Shown: piece after piece, positions 11,716 through 22,033 of the stretch
Position numbering within the stretch: position 1 is the first letter of the stretch
How the letters are laid out: every line of letters starts with the position of its first letter
From: Puniceicoccaceae bacterium
GTDB lineage: Bacteria; Verrucomicrobiota; Verrucomicrobiia; Opitutales; Coraliomargaritaceae
Length of the DNA: 54,684 bases
Assembly (NCBI GenBank): GCA_017857255.1
Contig: JAFMDL010000006.1
Location: 1 to 54,684 of the forward strand
Direction: 5' to 3'
Made by a program: the position numbers and the translations under genes
The notes under the pieces: generated by a model
What the model saw: only the letters and a program-made list of their open reading frames with translations
Database searches by the model: none
Told to the model about the DNA's origin: nothing

Positions 11716-12054
11716 TTACGCCCGCTTCGACGGGATAATGCAAGTATAGAGCAAGAAGAGAACATTCAGCCCAGGCACCAACATCCATAACGTCAAATAA
11801 GCGGCCTTACCCATGTCGCGCAGGCGCTTGAGCAATTGCATCAAACCAGCCATGCCGCAGATCAAGCTAGCAACAATTGCGAAAAAGACACCCAACGTAC
11901 CAAAGGCACCGTGATGAAAATAATCTGGATGCTCGAAGAAATAAATCGCAGCCGAACCGATCGCCGTTGCAATCACAGTGAGCAGAATGAGACGTAATAT
12001 ATATGAAATACGGCCGATGCAGCCTTCAGAACTTAAAAAACTATTATTATTCAT
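11716..12054 (-). CDS. DUF805 family inner-membrane protein
   Basis: A 112-residue protein starting at MNNNSFLSSEG, 15 codons inside the longest frame. Three or four hydrophobic segments are visible (ILRLILLTVIATAIGSAAIY, GTLGVFFAIVASLICGMAGL, LTLWMLVPGLNVLFLLYTCI). The DUF805 signature is present: GRISYILRLILL near the N-terminus and LLKRLRDMGKAAY before the last segment. Molecular role unknown. It is about 120 bp downstream of the copper-related pair and may be co-transcribed, although the gap is rather long. Confidence 0.8.
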   Translation of the reverse strand: MNNNSFLSSEGCIGRISYILRLILLTVIATAIGSAAIYFFEHPDYFHHGAFGTLGVFFAIVASLICGMAGLMQLLKRLRDMGKAAYLTLWMLVPGLNVLFLLYTCIIPSKRA

Positions 12055-12175
12055 GGAATTGATAAGCGAACAGTGAATGTGAATAGTTTGAATTGACAAC
12101 CAAAGCGCAACAAAAACTTACCATCATTCTGCATACTAAAGTAAACTGCGTATGGTAAGACCTTTCTTTGTGCCA

Positions 12176-13111
12176 CTACTGCACTTCTACATCGAAGTGA
12201 CCAAACATCTCGCGACCGCTCACCTTCACCTGTGCAAAAACCCGATACCACCCAGGATTTGGCACATTGAATAAGAAAGCTAAATCCGCTTCATTTTCAG
12301 TACCAGCACCACTCGAAAGTACACTGTCCATCGGATGCATATGTGCAAAGCCCTTGCGAGCTTGGTCGAAAGCCACCATGTGACCACTCGCCCCCATCAC
12401 CTCTTCCAAGACAACTGAGCTACCATCGACTGCTGCCACATCTAAATGAAAGCGATAATCAACACCCGTGCGCATTTCCTTCGGAACATTGCCTAGATCA
12501 AAGCGTAAGCCATTGACTACGCTGCTAGTCTGTCGCTCAAAAGCCATTGTGCCAGACGTACCAGCTACTTCAATCGTGCCAGTTGCTATGATTTGGCGGC
12601 GCGTACGTAGTGGCACAATCTCGGTAAATACCTGATACGCACCTCCACGATTCGGCGTGAATTCGAATGTATATTGCCCATTTATACCATCTGCCCGAGG
12701 GTGCACGTGATGATAATCCTGCAGTGATGGATCAATCACCATGACATGCATCTTTTTTGTATGTGTCACCGCTAGCTCATACGGGGCAATTGGCGTGCCA
12801 CCGGACGTTAGCAGCTCTAGCATCACCGTTTGCCCGCTTCCTTGTACCGCTGACTCATTCTCTAAAGTCAGCTCCATCTCTACTGGATATTTCAAACGTG
12901 TCAGATCCAAGAACCCCGCATGGTTGGTCGCGCAAAACTCGATGGTGCCATCGGGATGGACGATCTCTTCGTAATGCAGGAATCCACACTGCGCGTCTGG
13001 TAACGCTCGTAACACAAAATACGTAGCCACAAATAGCATTGTCAGCATACAGATACTTACAATCGGCAACCTCTTATCCAAACGACTCTGTTCTAACTGC
13101 AATGTACTCAT
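12176..13111 (-). CDS. membrane-anchored protein with duplicated HxHP metal-binding-like motif
   Basis: 311 residues: an N-terminal membrane anchor at about 17-36, then a periplasmic region. The periplasmic part holds two similar immunoglobulin-like halves. Each has a histidine-rich motif: THTKKMHVMVIDP...YHHVHP (117-138) and GASGHMVAFDQ...FAHMHP (241-260). This resembles YtkA/FixH-like copper-associated proteins. It starts 21 bp after a Sco-type gene on the same strand, so a periplasmic copper role, perhaps in cytochrome oxidase assembly, is a reasonable inference but is not shown. Confidence 0.7.
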   Translation of the reverse strand: MSTLQLEQSRLDKRLPIVSICMLTMLFVATYFVLRALPDAQCGFLHYEEIVHPDGTIEFCATNHAGFLDLTRLKYPVEMELTLENESAVQGSGQTVMLELLTSGGTPIAPYELAVTHTKKMHVMVIDPSLQDYHHVHPRADGINGQYTFEFTPNRGGAYQVFTEIVPLRTRRQIIATGTIEVAGTSGTMAFERQTSSVVNGLRFDLGNVPKEMRTGVDYRFHLDVAAVDGSSVVLEEVMGASGHMVAFDQARKGFAHMHPMDSVLSSGAGTENEADLAFLFNVPNPGWYRVFAQVKVSGREMFGHFDVEVQ

Positions 13112-13132
13112 ACTCTGTGTTCTACCAAAAAC

Positions 13133-13984
13133 TTATAACTGCGCGGCTTCTTTTAAAAATTCCTTTACGGACCATTTCGTCCCTTCCTTACGAAAGGCCA
13201 CGCGCCCATTCGCGTCGACTAACAAGGTCGCCATTGTATGATTAATGGTGCCGTCTTCTTCCATCGTAAGAATGCCAAATTGCCGCAGCAGATCATCGAC
13301 CAGTTCCTGCGTGCCCGTCAACAGATGGAAATTGTCATGCTCGAGACCATAGGCTTGCGCATACTGGCGTAGAATCCCTGGTGAATCATACTCGGGGTCA
13401 AAGGTAATCGTGACCAAGTCCAAATTCTCTAAACCCGCCTCTCGAGCGGCAATCTGCAACTCTGACATGCGCGCAGTTGACGCCGGGCACATCTTGGCAA
13501 CTTGGCAACGTGTGAAAATAAAATTCAGCACAAATGCCTGGCCCCGAAGTTCACGAATTTGCAAGAACTCACCGTGCTGATCTATCATCCCAAAATTCGG
13601 AATATAGTCGCCCTCGCGCACATACTTACGACGACTCAAGCTGGCAGTTGCATTGTGTAAGTGTTTATTCACATCGACCATCGCCTTTGCGCCAATTCCA
13701 TCCACTGGGAAGAGTTGCTCCAAGTGCCAGACCTTGCTATAACTCACTGCATCGGCTCGAATCAACCGGCCAGCATACCCAATTTCAAGATCTCCCGGCC
13801 CCACTCGAAATATCATGACTTGACCAACTGTTAGCACCTCGCGCGACGATTCCGACAACTCCACCTTGACCGCACGAAGCTCCGGCAACACCTGCAAGAC
13901 ACGTCCCTGCACAGGAAATGACTCCGCCACGAGGGCACTGACCGCAATCATCGACAATAACAGGCTATTTAGAATACCACGCAT
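13133..13984 (-). CDS. SCO1/SenC-family copper chaperone with N-terminal extra domain
   Basis: A 283-residue exported protein with a signal peptide of about 20 residues (cut after ALVA). Residues 25-80 look like a small beta-barrel, possibly CusF-like (VQGRVLQVLPELRAVKVE). Residues 125-283 form the thioredoxin-like SCO1/SenC domain. Copper-ligand candidates are C160, C166 (FTRCQVAKMCP) and H249 (TINHTMA). The cysteines are spaced CX5C, not the classical CX3C of Sco1. The protein probably delivers copper to the CuA site or acts as a thiol reductase. It forms a pair with the histidine-rich protein downstream. Confidence 0.85.
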   Translation of the reverse strand: MRGILNSLLLSMIAVSALVAESFPVQGRVLQVLPELRAVKVELSESSREVLTVGQVMIFRVGPGDLEIGYAGRLIRADAVSYSKVWHLEQLFPVDGIGAKAMVDVNKHLHNATASLSRRKYVREGDYIPNFGMIDQHGEFLQIRELRGQAFVLNFIFTRCQVAKMCPASTARMSELQIAAREAGLENLDLVTITFDPEYDSPGILRQYAQAYGLEHDNFHLLTGTQELVDDLLRQFGILTMEEDGTINHTMATLLVDANGRVAFRKEGTKWSVKEFLKEAAQL

Positions 13985-14055
13985 TCTTGCAACTTGCCAC
14001 GAAACTACGACACATCAAGTCTGGATGAAAGAGAATCCAAGCAAATCTCGACGCA

Positions 14056-15342
14056 CTACCGCAGCTTTATTTTAATCCCGCGACGCAGATAGGTAGGCAC
14101 ATCGAGGTCTTCATCCTTATAAACATTGCGGTCAGTCTTCTCAAAATAACCGCGCTGCGCATCCTCTTCATTGAAAGTGAACTCATCCTGACCTTCTGCC
14201 ACGGCTTTTTTCTTACTCAGTAGTTTCGATATATGCACTGCCCGTTGCTGTGGCAATTGATCCTGATCTACATCGGTTTCCAGTCCTAGCGTATCCAGTA
14301 CCTGCAGAGGCGATGTCGACGACTCCGCAACATTGGCATTCTCAGCCTTTGTGGGCGTGCGCTGCTCCATCTCAGCCTTAGCTAATATGCAGATTTCGAG
14401 ACTTTCGCTGCGGGTGTCATCAATCACTGCACCAAATACAATGTCTTCGCGTGAACCAAAGCGCTGAGACACCTGCGACATGATCTCATTGACCTTTGCA
14501 ATCCCAAGATCTGCCCCACCAACGACATTTACCAAGACACGGTCCAACTGCGCGGGGCGATCCCCCATATGCAACAGAGGGCAAATAAATAAATCATCGA
14601 GCGCGTCTTTCACATAATCACCACCGCTGGCGATACCGGTACCAAATATCGTCTTTCCTCCACGTCTTTGAAAGACAGAACGTAACGATCCAAGGTCTTG
14701 ATTGATCAATCCAGCCTTGAGCAGCATAATGCACAGTGAATGCACCCCACGTCCAATCCAACGATCTGCAATCGCAAAAGCATTGAGCACGCTGGTATCT
14801 TCCTCACCCTCTTGCAGTAGCACATCATTGGGGAGCGGAATCAAACCATGTACTAATTTACGTAGTTCGCCAACACCAGCCTCGGCGATACGCTTGCGGC
14901 GAGAGCCTTCAAAATGAAATGGCAGTGTGGCAAACGCCAATACCAGCGCGCCAGTTTTAGCAGCAATTTCAGCAACCACACACGCGGCGGCACTACCAGT
15001 ACCACCCCCAAATCCAACAACTAAAATAATTAGGTCCATTTCGCCTACTAAAGTAGCGATCGCCTCGCGGTCGGACTCGGCAGCAGCCCTGCCGATATCG
15101 ACTTCACCACCCGCACCGAGTCCACGCGTCACCGCTCTACCGATGAGCAACTGCTCCTTGATTGATGACTTTGTTAATGCCTGCGCATCCGTGTTGATCG
15201 CCGCAAACTGTACCTTATCAAGATCAGCTAATGCGATGCTACCAACTGCATTGGTACCTGCACCGCCGACACCAATAATCTTAATCTTAAGACCGGCTTC
15301 AGGCATATGCTCACCCAATAAACTCTCCGCTGCTGTATCCAA
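14056..15342 (-). CDS. ftsZ: cell division protein FtsZ (divergent)
   Basis: Tubulin-like GTPase that forms the division ring. Its 428 residues include [12 protein letters not shown] (25-36), [11 protein letters not shown], the glycine loop GGGTGSAAA (112-120), [12 protein letters not shown] and [15 protein letters not shown]. Two canonical features are altered. The glycine loop normally continues GTGTGAAP, whereas here its last Gly is Ala. The T7 synergy loop, normally NVDFADV, is NQDLGSL (214-220), so the second catalytic Asp is Ser. The C-terminal tail [15 protein letters not shown] resembles the FtsA-binding peptide DIPAFLR but has a basic extension. It is the last gene of the dcw cluster, 15 bp after ftsA. 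Confidence 0.95.
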   Translation of the reverse strand: MDTAAESLLGEHMPEAGLKIKIIGVGGAGTNAVGSIALADLDKVQFAAINTDAQALTKSSIKEQLLIGRAVTRGLGAGGEVDIGRAAAESDREAIATLVGEMDLIILVVGFGGGTGSAAACVVAEIAAKTGALVLAFATLPFHFEGSRRKRIAEAGVGELRKLVHGLIPLPNDVLLQEGEEDTSVLNAFAIADRWIGRGVHSLCIMLLKAGLINQDLGSLRSVFQRRGGKTIFGTGIASGGDYVKDALDDLFICPLLHMGDRPAQLDRVLVNVVGGADLGIAKVNEIMSQVSQRFGSREDIVFGAVIDDTRSESLEICILAKAEMEQRTPTKAENANVAESSTSPLQVLDTLGLETDVDQDQLPQQRAVHISKLLSKKKAVAEGQDEFTFNEEDAQRGYFEKTDRNVYKDEDLDVPTYLRRGIKIKLR

Positions 15343-15357
15343 TGTATTGATTCGTGA

Positions 15358-16569
<1,212 letters not shown>

Positions 16570-16724
16570 AATAAATAGAAAAAGAACTTTGGAGTTAGAA
16601 TCTAAAAGTCACGCGTGATCGTTTAGCTCTCATGAGCGTCAGTAGATCAATTACAGCATCATGTGGATGCTTGCTGCTTTAGGGGTAATATTCTATCTAC
16701 TCTATTCTATCTTCTATCTCCTTT

Positions 16725-17660
16725 CTAAAATGTGCCGACACGACCACTGCTAAATTGCACTGCTGCGGAACCACGTAAAGAAAGATCGATACGTTCGATG
16801 GACGGATTGCCCTGGTTCTTCACATACTTTAAAATATAATTCAATCGATCTAACTGTCTAGAATAGTCAGCCGAGGCACTAAATATGATACGAGGCACCA
16901 TTGTTGTACGTACTTCGATGACTTGGCCGGGCAGTGAAAGGTCTCCAGAATAATACTCCAGTGACACCACTTTCCAGGTGCGAAAAAATTGTGGTTCAGC
17001 AGCTCGCGCCAACTCTAGTAACTCTGCCACTCGCTCAATGCCACGCATTGGAAAAAAGCGACCACCAGAATGTTGATACGGCTGTACAAAAGGCAGATTT
17101 TTCAACGTTGCTTTCGGATACCCTAGGCCATCGTACACCACACCATCACGCGCGACGAGCCGCATACGGCGATGCCCATTTGCATCTGCTACTGCGAGGC
17201 GAAATGCAGGTTGACGCTCAGATACCCGTATCCGCAAATCACTAGGAAACACCCGCTCCACAGCAGCAGACTTCACTTGTACGTCCGCCTCTAGGGCGGC
17301 TTTAAGTGAGTGTATATCTGCCTCCATCATTGACATGCCTGGACGCAGATCGACTGTCTTGCTCAACCAAGTATTAGGCAACACTCCATCTGTATCAAAC
17401 AAGATACGTTCAATCGTTCTGGAAGTAGGCGTCGTAACAATCGCCTCCTCTTTACCCTTAAACGCGATCCCCAACGACAACAGACTTCCCACGATCGTAA
17501 CCACTACAAACAAGCCCAGAGAAAATTTTAACCACTTTGTATGTCGACGCTTGCGCGCTTGCGGCGAATTCACACGCGAACGACGAGGACCTGCGAGTTC
17601 GCGCCAGCTTTGCTCACCATCAGCCGAGGTGCTTCCCTTCTGTCTACGATTGCCGATCAT
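16725..17660 (-). CDS. ftsQ: cell division protein FtsQ/DivIB
   Basis: A bitopic divisome scaffold of 311 aa. It has a basic cytoplasmic N-terminus (RRSRVNSPQARKRRHTKWLK), one membrane segment at about 45-67 (FSLGLFVVVTIVGSLLSLGIAF), a POTRA domain (about 80-150; SAAVERVFPSDLRIRVSERQP) and the FtsQ beta domain. The start codon overlaps the ddl stop (ATGA), which indicates translational coupling. Primary sequence is weakly conserved in this family; position in the cluster and topology support the call. Confidence 0.88.
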   Translation of the reverse strand: MIGNRRQKGSTSADGEQSWRELAGPRRSRVNSPQARKRRHTKWLKFSLGLFVVVTIVGSLLSLGIAFKGKEEAIVTTPTSRTIERILFDTDGVLPNTWLSKTVDLRPGMSMMEADIHSLKAALEADVQVKSAAVERVFPSDLRIRVSERQPAFRLAVADANGHRRMRLVARDGVVYDGLGYPKATLKNLPFVQPYQHSGGRFFPMRGIERVAELLELARAAEPQFFRTWKVVSLEYYSGDLSLPGQVIEVRTTMVPRIIFSASADYSRQLDRLNYILKYVKNQGNPSIERIDLSLRGSAAVQFSSGRVGTF

Positions 17661-18601
17661 GCCTCTTTTCCCTTCATATTACGAGCAGAGAACCTTTGAA
17701 TTGCAGAGGCTACTAGCTCACCGCCTAGCGACTCAAAATTAAAGCCAGCACAGGAAGCACTTTTCGGTAGCAAACTCGTCGCAGTCAATCCTGGCAAAGT
17801 ATTAATCTCTAAAAAGTACGGAGTGGAGCCATCTAGCAGGAAGTCAATCCGCGCAAAGTCTCGACACCCACTGGCATCAAACAATGCTTCAGCCTGTGTC
17901 TTGATTTGTGCCTCCACAGCCGACTCTAGATCGGCGGGACATTGATACTGCGTAGATCCAGTACTATATTTAGCCTTATAATCATACACCCCGCTCGCGC
18001 TCAGGATCTCAACTACCCCTAGCGCAGCACCATTAAGTACTCCAACAGTCAACTCTCGACCATGGATTCGTTGTTCAATCATCCAATTTCCATGATGGAT
18101 TTGCGAAAGAGTGACCCCGAGTGCGGAACGGTGTTCAGTAAAATATAAGCCCACACTACTACCTTGGTCGGTCGGTTTTATAACTAGAGATGTGCCAAGA
18201 GCATCCATCACCGAATCTGCCAGTGGCGCGTTCGCACCATCAAAAGTCAGTGCTGCTGGGACACTGATGCCCAACTCCCGAGCTAGTTGCTTGGTTTGGT
18301 CCTTCGCCATACATAACCGACTGGCTGCAGCATCGCTTCCGCAATACTCAATCTCACGGGCGTCTAACAAAGTCTGCAAACGACCATCTTCGCCAAAAGC
18401 GCCATGCAGCGCTGGAAATACAATCGCCCGTGCTCCATCAATTGAATCAGGAACTGATTCAGCGTCTAAGCGCACCAAATCCACTTTAAAGTTCACCGCC
18501 AGTGCTTGAGCAATCGCCTCCCCACTCCTCAGCGAAACCTCTCGCTCAGAACCTACCCCACCAAACAATATTACAATCGATTCTGGATTAACCACAGTCA
18601 T
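17657..18601 (-). CDS. ddl: D-alanine--D-alanine ligase
   Basis: Makes the D-Ala-D-Ala dipeptide for the peptidoglycan stem peptide. The 314 residues form an ATP-grasp fold: LFGGVGSEREVSLRSG at the N-terminus, VIKPTDQGSSVGLYF (ATP loop), ELTVGVLNG and DFARIDFLLDGSTPYFLEIN (Mg-binding acids), then TLPGLTATSLLPKSA. A strong SD (GGGAGG) lies inside the 3' end of murCB, which overlaps ddl by 14 bp; the 3' end overlaps ftsQ by 4 bp. Confidence 0.96.
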   Translation of the reverse strand: MTVVNPESIVILFGGVGSEREVSLRSGEAIAQALAVNFKVDLVRLDAESVPDSIDGARAIVFPALHGAFGEDGRLQTLLDAREIEYCGSDAAASRLCMAKDQTKQLARELGISVPAALTFDGANAPLADSVMDALGTSLVIKPTDQGSSVGLYFTEHRSALGVTLSQIHHGNWMIEQRIHGRELTVGVLNGAALGVVEILSASGVYDYKAKYSTGSTQYQCPADLESAVEAQIKTQAEALFDASGCRDFARIDFLLDGSTPYFLEINTLPGLTATSLLPKSASCAGFNFESLGGELVASAIQRFSARNMKGKEA

Positions 18602-20909
18602 TTCCTCCCACTAAAGATCCCATATCGCCGAGTACTTCTTCCCATGATTGCCCCAATAACAATACTTCCGGCTCCAACACATAGCCTGCCTTGGTGTAAA
18701 TCACCGCGCGCACCTGCCGCACTAGTTCGATCACATCCGCCGCGCTCGCACCTCCACGGTTAACGATAAAATTACCATGTACATCCGACACTTCAGCTGC
18801 ACCCACTCGCATGCCTTTCACGCCACAGGTATCAATTAATTTACCGGCAAAATTACCTTCTGGATTCTTAAAAATACACCCCGCGCTTGGATCTCGAGGC
18901 TGTGAAGACTTACGCGAGCTTGAATAACTGTCCATACGCCCTCGAATCGACACTTCGTCTTCTGAATTCACACTTCTCAATATTGCACCCAGCGCAATGC
19001 CACGGCTAATCTCTTCGACTGTTCGATACCCGAAATGGAAAGCATCTTTTGGCAAATCCTGAAACTGACCAAACTCATCCAAAAACTGCACGCGCTCAAC
19101 CACATCAAACATCCAGCTTCCCATCGCGCCTGCATTCATCCGCAAGGCACCTCCAACCGCGCCCGGAATTCCCTCTAGAAATTCAAATCCTGCGATCCCG
19201 GCCTTCGCCGCATGACCACAAATTTCTTTTAGACGCACCCCAGTTCCCGCCCAAATACGACCATCGCTTAGCACTTCCGAACGACGCCATTCAGCACTAG
19301 AAAAACGAATCACTAAACCAGGAAATCCTTCATCCGGAACCACCACATTCGATCCACGACCGAGGCAAAACGTCTCTAAGCCAAACAGCTTAGCAGCACG
19401 CAACAAAGCACGTAAATCGCATAAATTTTTAGGCTCTGCATAAAACTGGGCAGCACCTCCAATACGCATGGTCGTCTTGTTCGCAAGCGGCTCATTTCCC
19501 TTCAACACGCAATCAGTAGAGACACGTGTCTTCAAAAAATCAGTCCAAGCCGCATTCAACTCAAAACCAAAACGATGCATCGCAGTGTATAAGCTACCAA
19601 ATAACTCGATGTCACCAGCGCCAACAAATGCGACCATACTCGGCTCAGTACCGATCGCATCTTTCAACCTCATTATTCCAGCAAGATCCATCGACAACAC
19701 CTCAGGTGACTCCCCCTCAAACTCGTTGGCCAACTCATCGATCGTACCACCCACGATCTCTTCTTCGTGTGCTGCATATACTGGCAACAGGAAAAGCTGG
19801 TCAGCAGATGCGAGTACTTTGGCAAATTCACGCTTAAACTGTTGCGTGCGCGAATAACGATGCGGTTGAAACACAATCACTAAACGTTTATCAGGTACCG
19901 TCGCGCGCAGACAATGAAACAGCGCAGCTAACTCTGTCGGATGGTGCGCATAATCTTCGATCACAGTAAGCTGGGCATCGTGATACAGCATCGTCTGCCG
20001 GCGCGCCATACCACCAAAGCTAGAAAGTACATCGACAGGCAGATCCACCGACATCCAATTCAACACTGCCAATGCTGCTGAACCATTGACTTGATTAAAA
20101 TAACCCGCACCAACAGATTCAACCTGCGCCGGAGCAAAACGACCACTAAGTTGCAAACTGCCATTCGTAAGCGGCTCTACCATATAGTCGCCATCCAAGC
20201 CGAATGTACAGCACTCGACTTCACCTGTTTCGATAAAACGCCTAGGCAAATCATCCTCTGTAGATAATAATACCTGCTGTTTCGTGCGTGCGATTAACTG
20301 CCGAAAAGACGCATCCAAATTCTCTGCATTAGGATAACGATCTGCATGATCCCAGTCCACATTCAGAACGACTGTCACTTCAGGTGAGAAATACTCGATC
20401 GTTCCATCACTTTCATCGATTTCTGCAATCAGCCAATCGCTCGTATCATAACGACTCGGAGGCATTGCCGCATCATTGAACAAGCCACCTAGAATATAAT
20501 TTGCAGCTACGCCACAGTGATTGACTGCATGTGCAATCATTCCGGTAGTTGTGGTCTTCCCATGACTCCCAACTATTGCAATTAAGCGCTTATTTTCAGC
20601 AATTTCTGCAAGCATTTCTCCTCGGCGAAGAGTCTTCAATCCGAGCTCGCGAGCGACTACCAACAAAGGATCGTTGCACGGTATCGCACTCGTATACACT
20701 ACCGTAGTAAAATTGCTCAACTGCTCAGCGAAGACAAAATCTCGAAGTGTTACGCCAGAATCTTTCAGGAAAAGACGGACACGCTCTTGTAAATTATCGT
20801 CGTATCCAACAATCGGATATCCAGCTCGCGCCATCCATCCAGCAAGCGGTGCCATACCCATACCGCCCACGCCTAAAAATAGATACGCCTGTTGCTTGCC
20901 ATTCATCAT
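18588..20909 (-). CDS. murC/murB: MurC-MurB fusion: UDP-MurNAc--L-alanine ligase / UDP-GlcNAc-enolpyruvate reductase
   Basis: One 773-residue chain. MurC spans about 1-450: GVGGMGMAPLA, the ATP loop GSHGKTTTTGM (114-124), EIDESDGT, DYAHHPTE (319-326), FQPHRYSRTQ. MurB spans about 455-760: TTMRIGGAAQFYAEP, LGRGSNVVVPDEGFPG, EFLEGIPGAVGGALRMNAG, DPSAGCIFKNP, VLEPEVLLLG. At the MurB proton-donor position there is Cys (C678), whereas the E. coli enzyme has Ser. It catalyses two successive cytoplasmic steps: UDP-MurNAc formation, then L-Ala addition. The start ATG at 20909 overlaps the murG stop; the longer open frame reaches 48 nt into murG and is not used. Confidence 0.95.
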   Translation of the reverse strand: MMNGKQQAYLFLGVGGMGMAPLAGWMARAGYPIVGYDDNLQERVRLFLKDSGVTLRDFVFAEQLSNFTTVVYTSAIPCNDPLLVVARELGLKTLRRGEMLAEIAENKRLIAIVGSHGKTTTTGMIAHAVNHCGVAANYILGGLFNDAAMPPSRYDTSDWLIAEIDESDGTIEYFSPEVTVVLNVDWDHADRYPNAENLDASFRQLIARTKQQVLLSTEDDLPRRFIETGEVECCTFGLDGDYMVEPLTNGSLQLSGRFAPAQVESVGAGYFNQVNGSAALAVLNWMSVDLPVDVLSSFGGMARRQTMLYHDAQLTVIEDYAHHPTELAALFHCLRATVPDKRLVIVFQPHRYSRTQQFKREFAKVLASADQLFLLPVYAAHEEEIVGGTIDELANEFEGESPEVLSMDLAGIMRLKDAIGTEPSMVAFVGAGDIELFGSLYTAMHRFGFELNAAWTDFLKTRVSTDCVLKGNEPLANKTTMRIGGAAQFYAEPKNLCDLRALLRAAKLFGLETFCLGRGSNVVVPDEGFPGLVIRFSSAEWRRSEVLSDGRIWAGTGVRLKEICGHAAKAGIAGFEFLEGIPGAVGGALRMNAGAMGSWMFDVVERVQFLDEFGQFQDLPKDAFHFGYRTVEEISRGIALGAILRSVNSEDEVSIRGRMDSYSSSRKSSQPRDPSAGCIFKNPEGNFAGKLIDTCGVKGMRVGAAEVSDVHGNFIVNRGGASAADVIELVRQVRAVIYTKAGYVLEPEVLLLGQSWEEVLGDMGSLVGGNDCG

Positions 20910-22033
20910 AGAGCTAGCTCCGATTTCTGAGTCGCAGCTAAAGACCGAGCTGCGCATAATTCTTCAATATCTGATGCAATTCGTTCACTTGAATCAAAAC
21001 GATCAAGGCGCTCGAGGTTTGATTTAAACTTACTCAGCATCCAATCATTAAAAATCAAGCCTTCGACTTCGTTAAGCAAATTATCCACATGATCTTGCTT
21101 AAGCACGATCCCGGCACCGTGCTGTTCATGCATCAACGCATTTGCCTGCTGATGATCATCCGCAGCATATGGATATGGGATCAGAATAGCGGGCGCCCGG
21201 CACCGAATAATTTCTGCAATCGAGCCAGCGCCTGCTCGTGAGATCACAAGGTCGGCTGCCGAAATCACCTCTCCCATCTGATCTGAAAATGGCACAAACG
21301 TGGCGGTGACAATTTCGCCACTATCACTCACTTGCTCAATCATGCCTGCGGAATTCTTACCCAACCCGGTCACGCAGTAAATCGAAATACCCGACTTAGC
21401 CAAAGTAGTGAAATGATCCACTACCCATTCGTTAAGTGCTGCAGCACCTTGACTACCACCAATGAGCACCAATAATTTGTTTGGTACTACGATGCCTAGA
21501 CGCTTCCATGCATCTGCTTTTAAGGAGTGCTTTACATCACTACGTACGGGATATCCAAAGTAGCGAATACAATCTGTTCGCACTCCCGGCAAGGATACTC
21601 CATCGGGCAAATATACACGCATAGCTAAATACTTCAAAAACCGCACTGCCTTACCTGGACGGCAGTTTGCCTCATGCACCGCTACTGGCACACCTTTAAA
21701 ACGCGCAGCCAAACCTAAACCCAGTGATAGAAAGCCGCCAAACAAGAGTACCAGATCAGGCTTCTCCTTACGCACTAATTTATGCGAAAAAATACAGCCT
21801 GAAAATAAGCTCCAACAAGAAGCAATCCACTTAGTCAGCCCACCTGAAAAAGCGCGGCCCGGCGTTTTGTGGAAATTTAAATGCGCATATTTTTCAATCA
21901 AAGCCGAATCTACCTGCTTTTGACTAATTAATAAGATACACTCGTGCCCACGCGATTGTAACACCTCTGCAAGCGCAATCCCTGGAGCTAAGTGACCACC
22001 AGTGCCGCCACATGCAATGACTATGCGGCTCAT
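20906..22033 (-). CDS. murG: UDP-GlcNAc--undecaprenyl-PP-MurNAc-pentapeptide GlcNAc transferase
   Basis: Adds GlcNAc to lipid I to give lipid II at the inner face of the membrane. The 375-residue GT28 enzyme has the N-terminal glycine loop GGTGGHLAPGIALAEVL, HEANCRPGKAVRFL, LIGGSQGAAALNEW and the sugar-nucleotide site SRAGAGSIAEIIRCRAPAIL. Start MSRIVIACGG at 22033 overlaps the ftsW stop by 4 bp (ATGA); an upstream frame extension of 36 nt lies within ftsW. Confidence 0.97.
   Translation of the reverse strand: MSRIVIACGGTGGHLAPGIALAEVLQSRGHECILLISQKQVDSALIEKYAHLNFHKTPGRAFSGGLTKWIASCWSLFSGCIFSHKLVRKEKPDLVLLFGGFLSLGLGLAARFKGVPVAVHEANCRPGKAVRFLKYLAMRVYLPDGVSLPGVRTDCIRYFGYPVRSDVKHSLKADAWKRLGIVVPNKLLVLIGGSQGAAALNEWVVDHFTTLAKSGISIYCVTGLGKNSAGMIEQVSDSGEIVTATFVPFSDQMGEVISAADLVISRAGAGSIAEIIRCRAPAILIPYPYAADDHQQANALMHEQHGAGIVLKQDHVDNLLNEVEGLIFNDWMLSKFKSNLERLDRFDSSERIASDIEELCAARSLAATQKSELAL

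Noticed and set aside
20910..20957. 16-residue N-terminal extension of murCB
   Set aside because: It lies within murG; the ATG overlapping the murG stop gives the normal MurC start.
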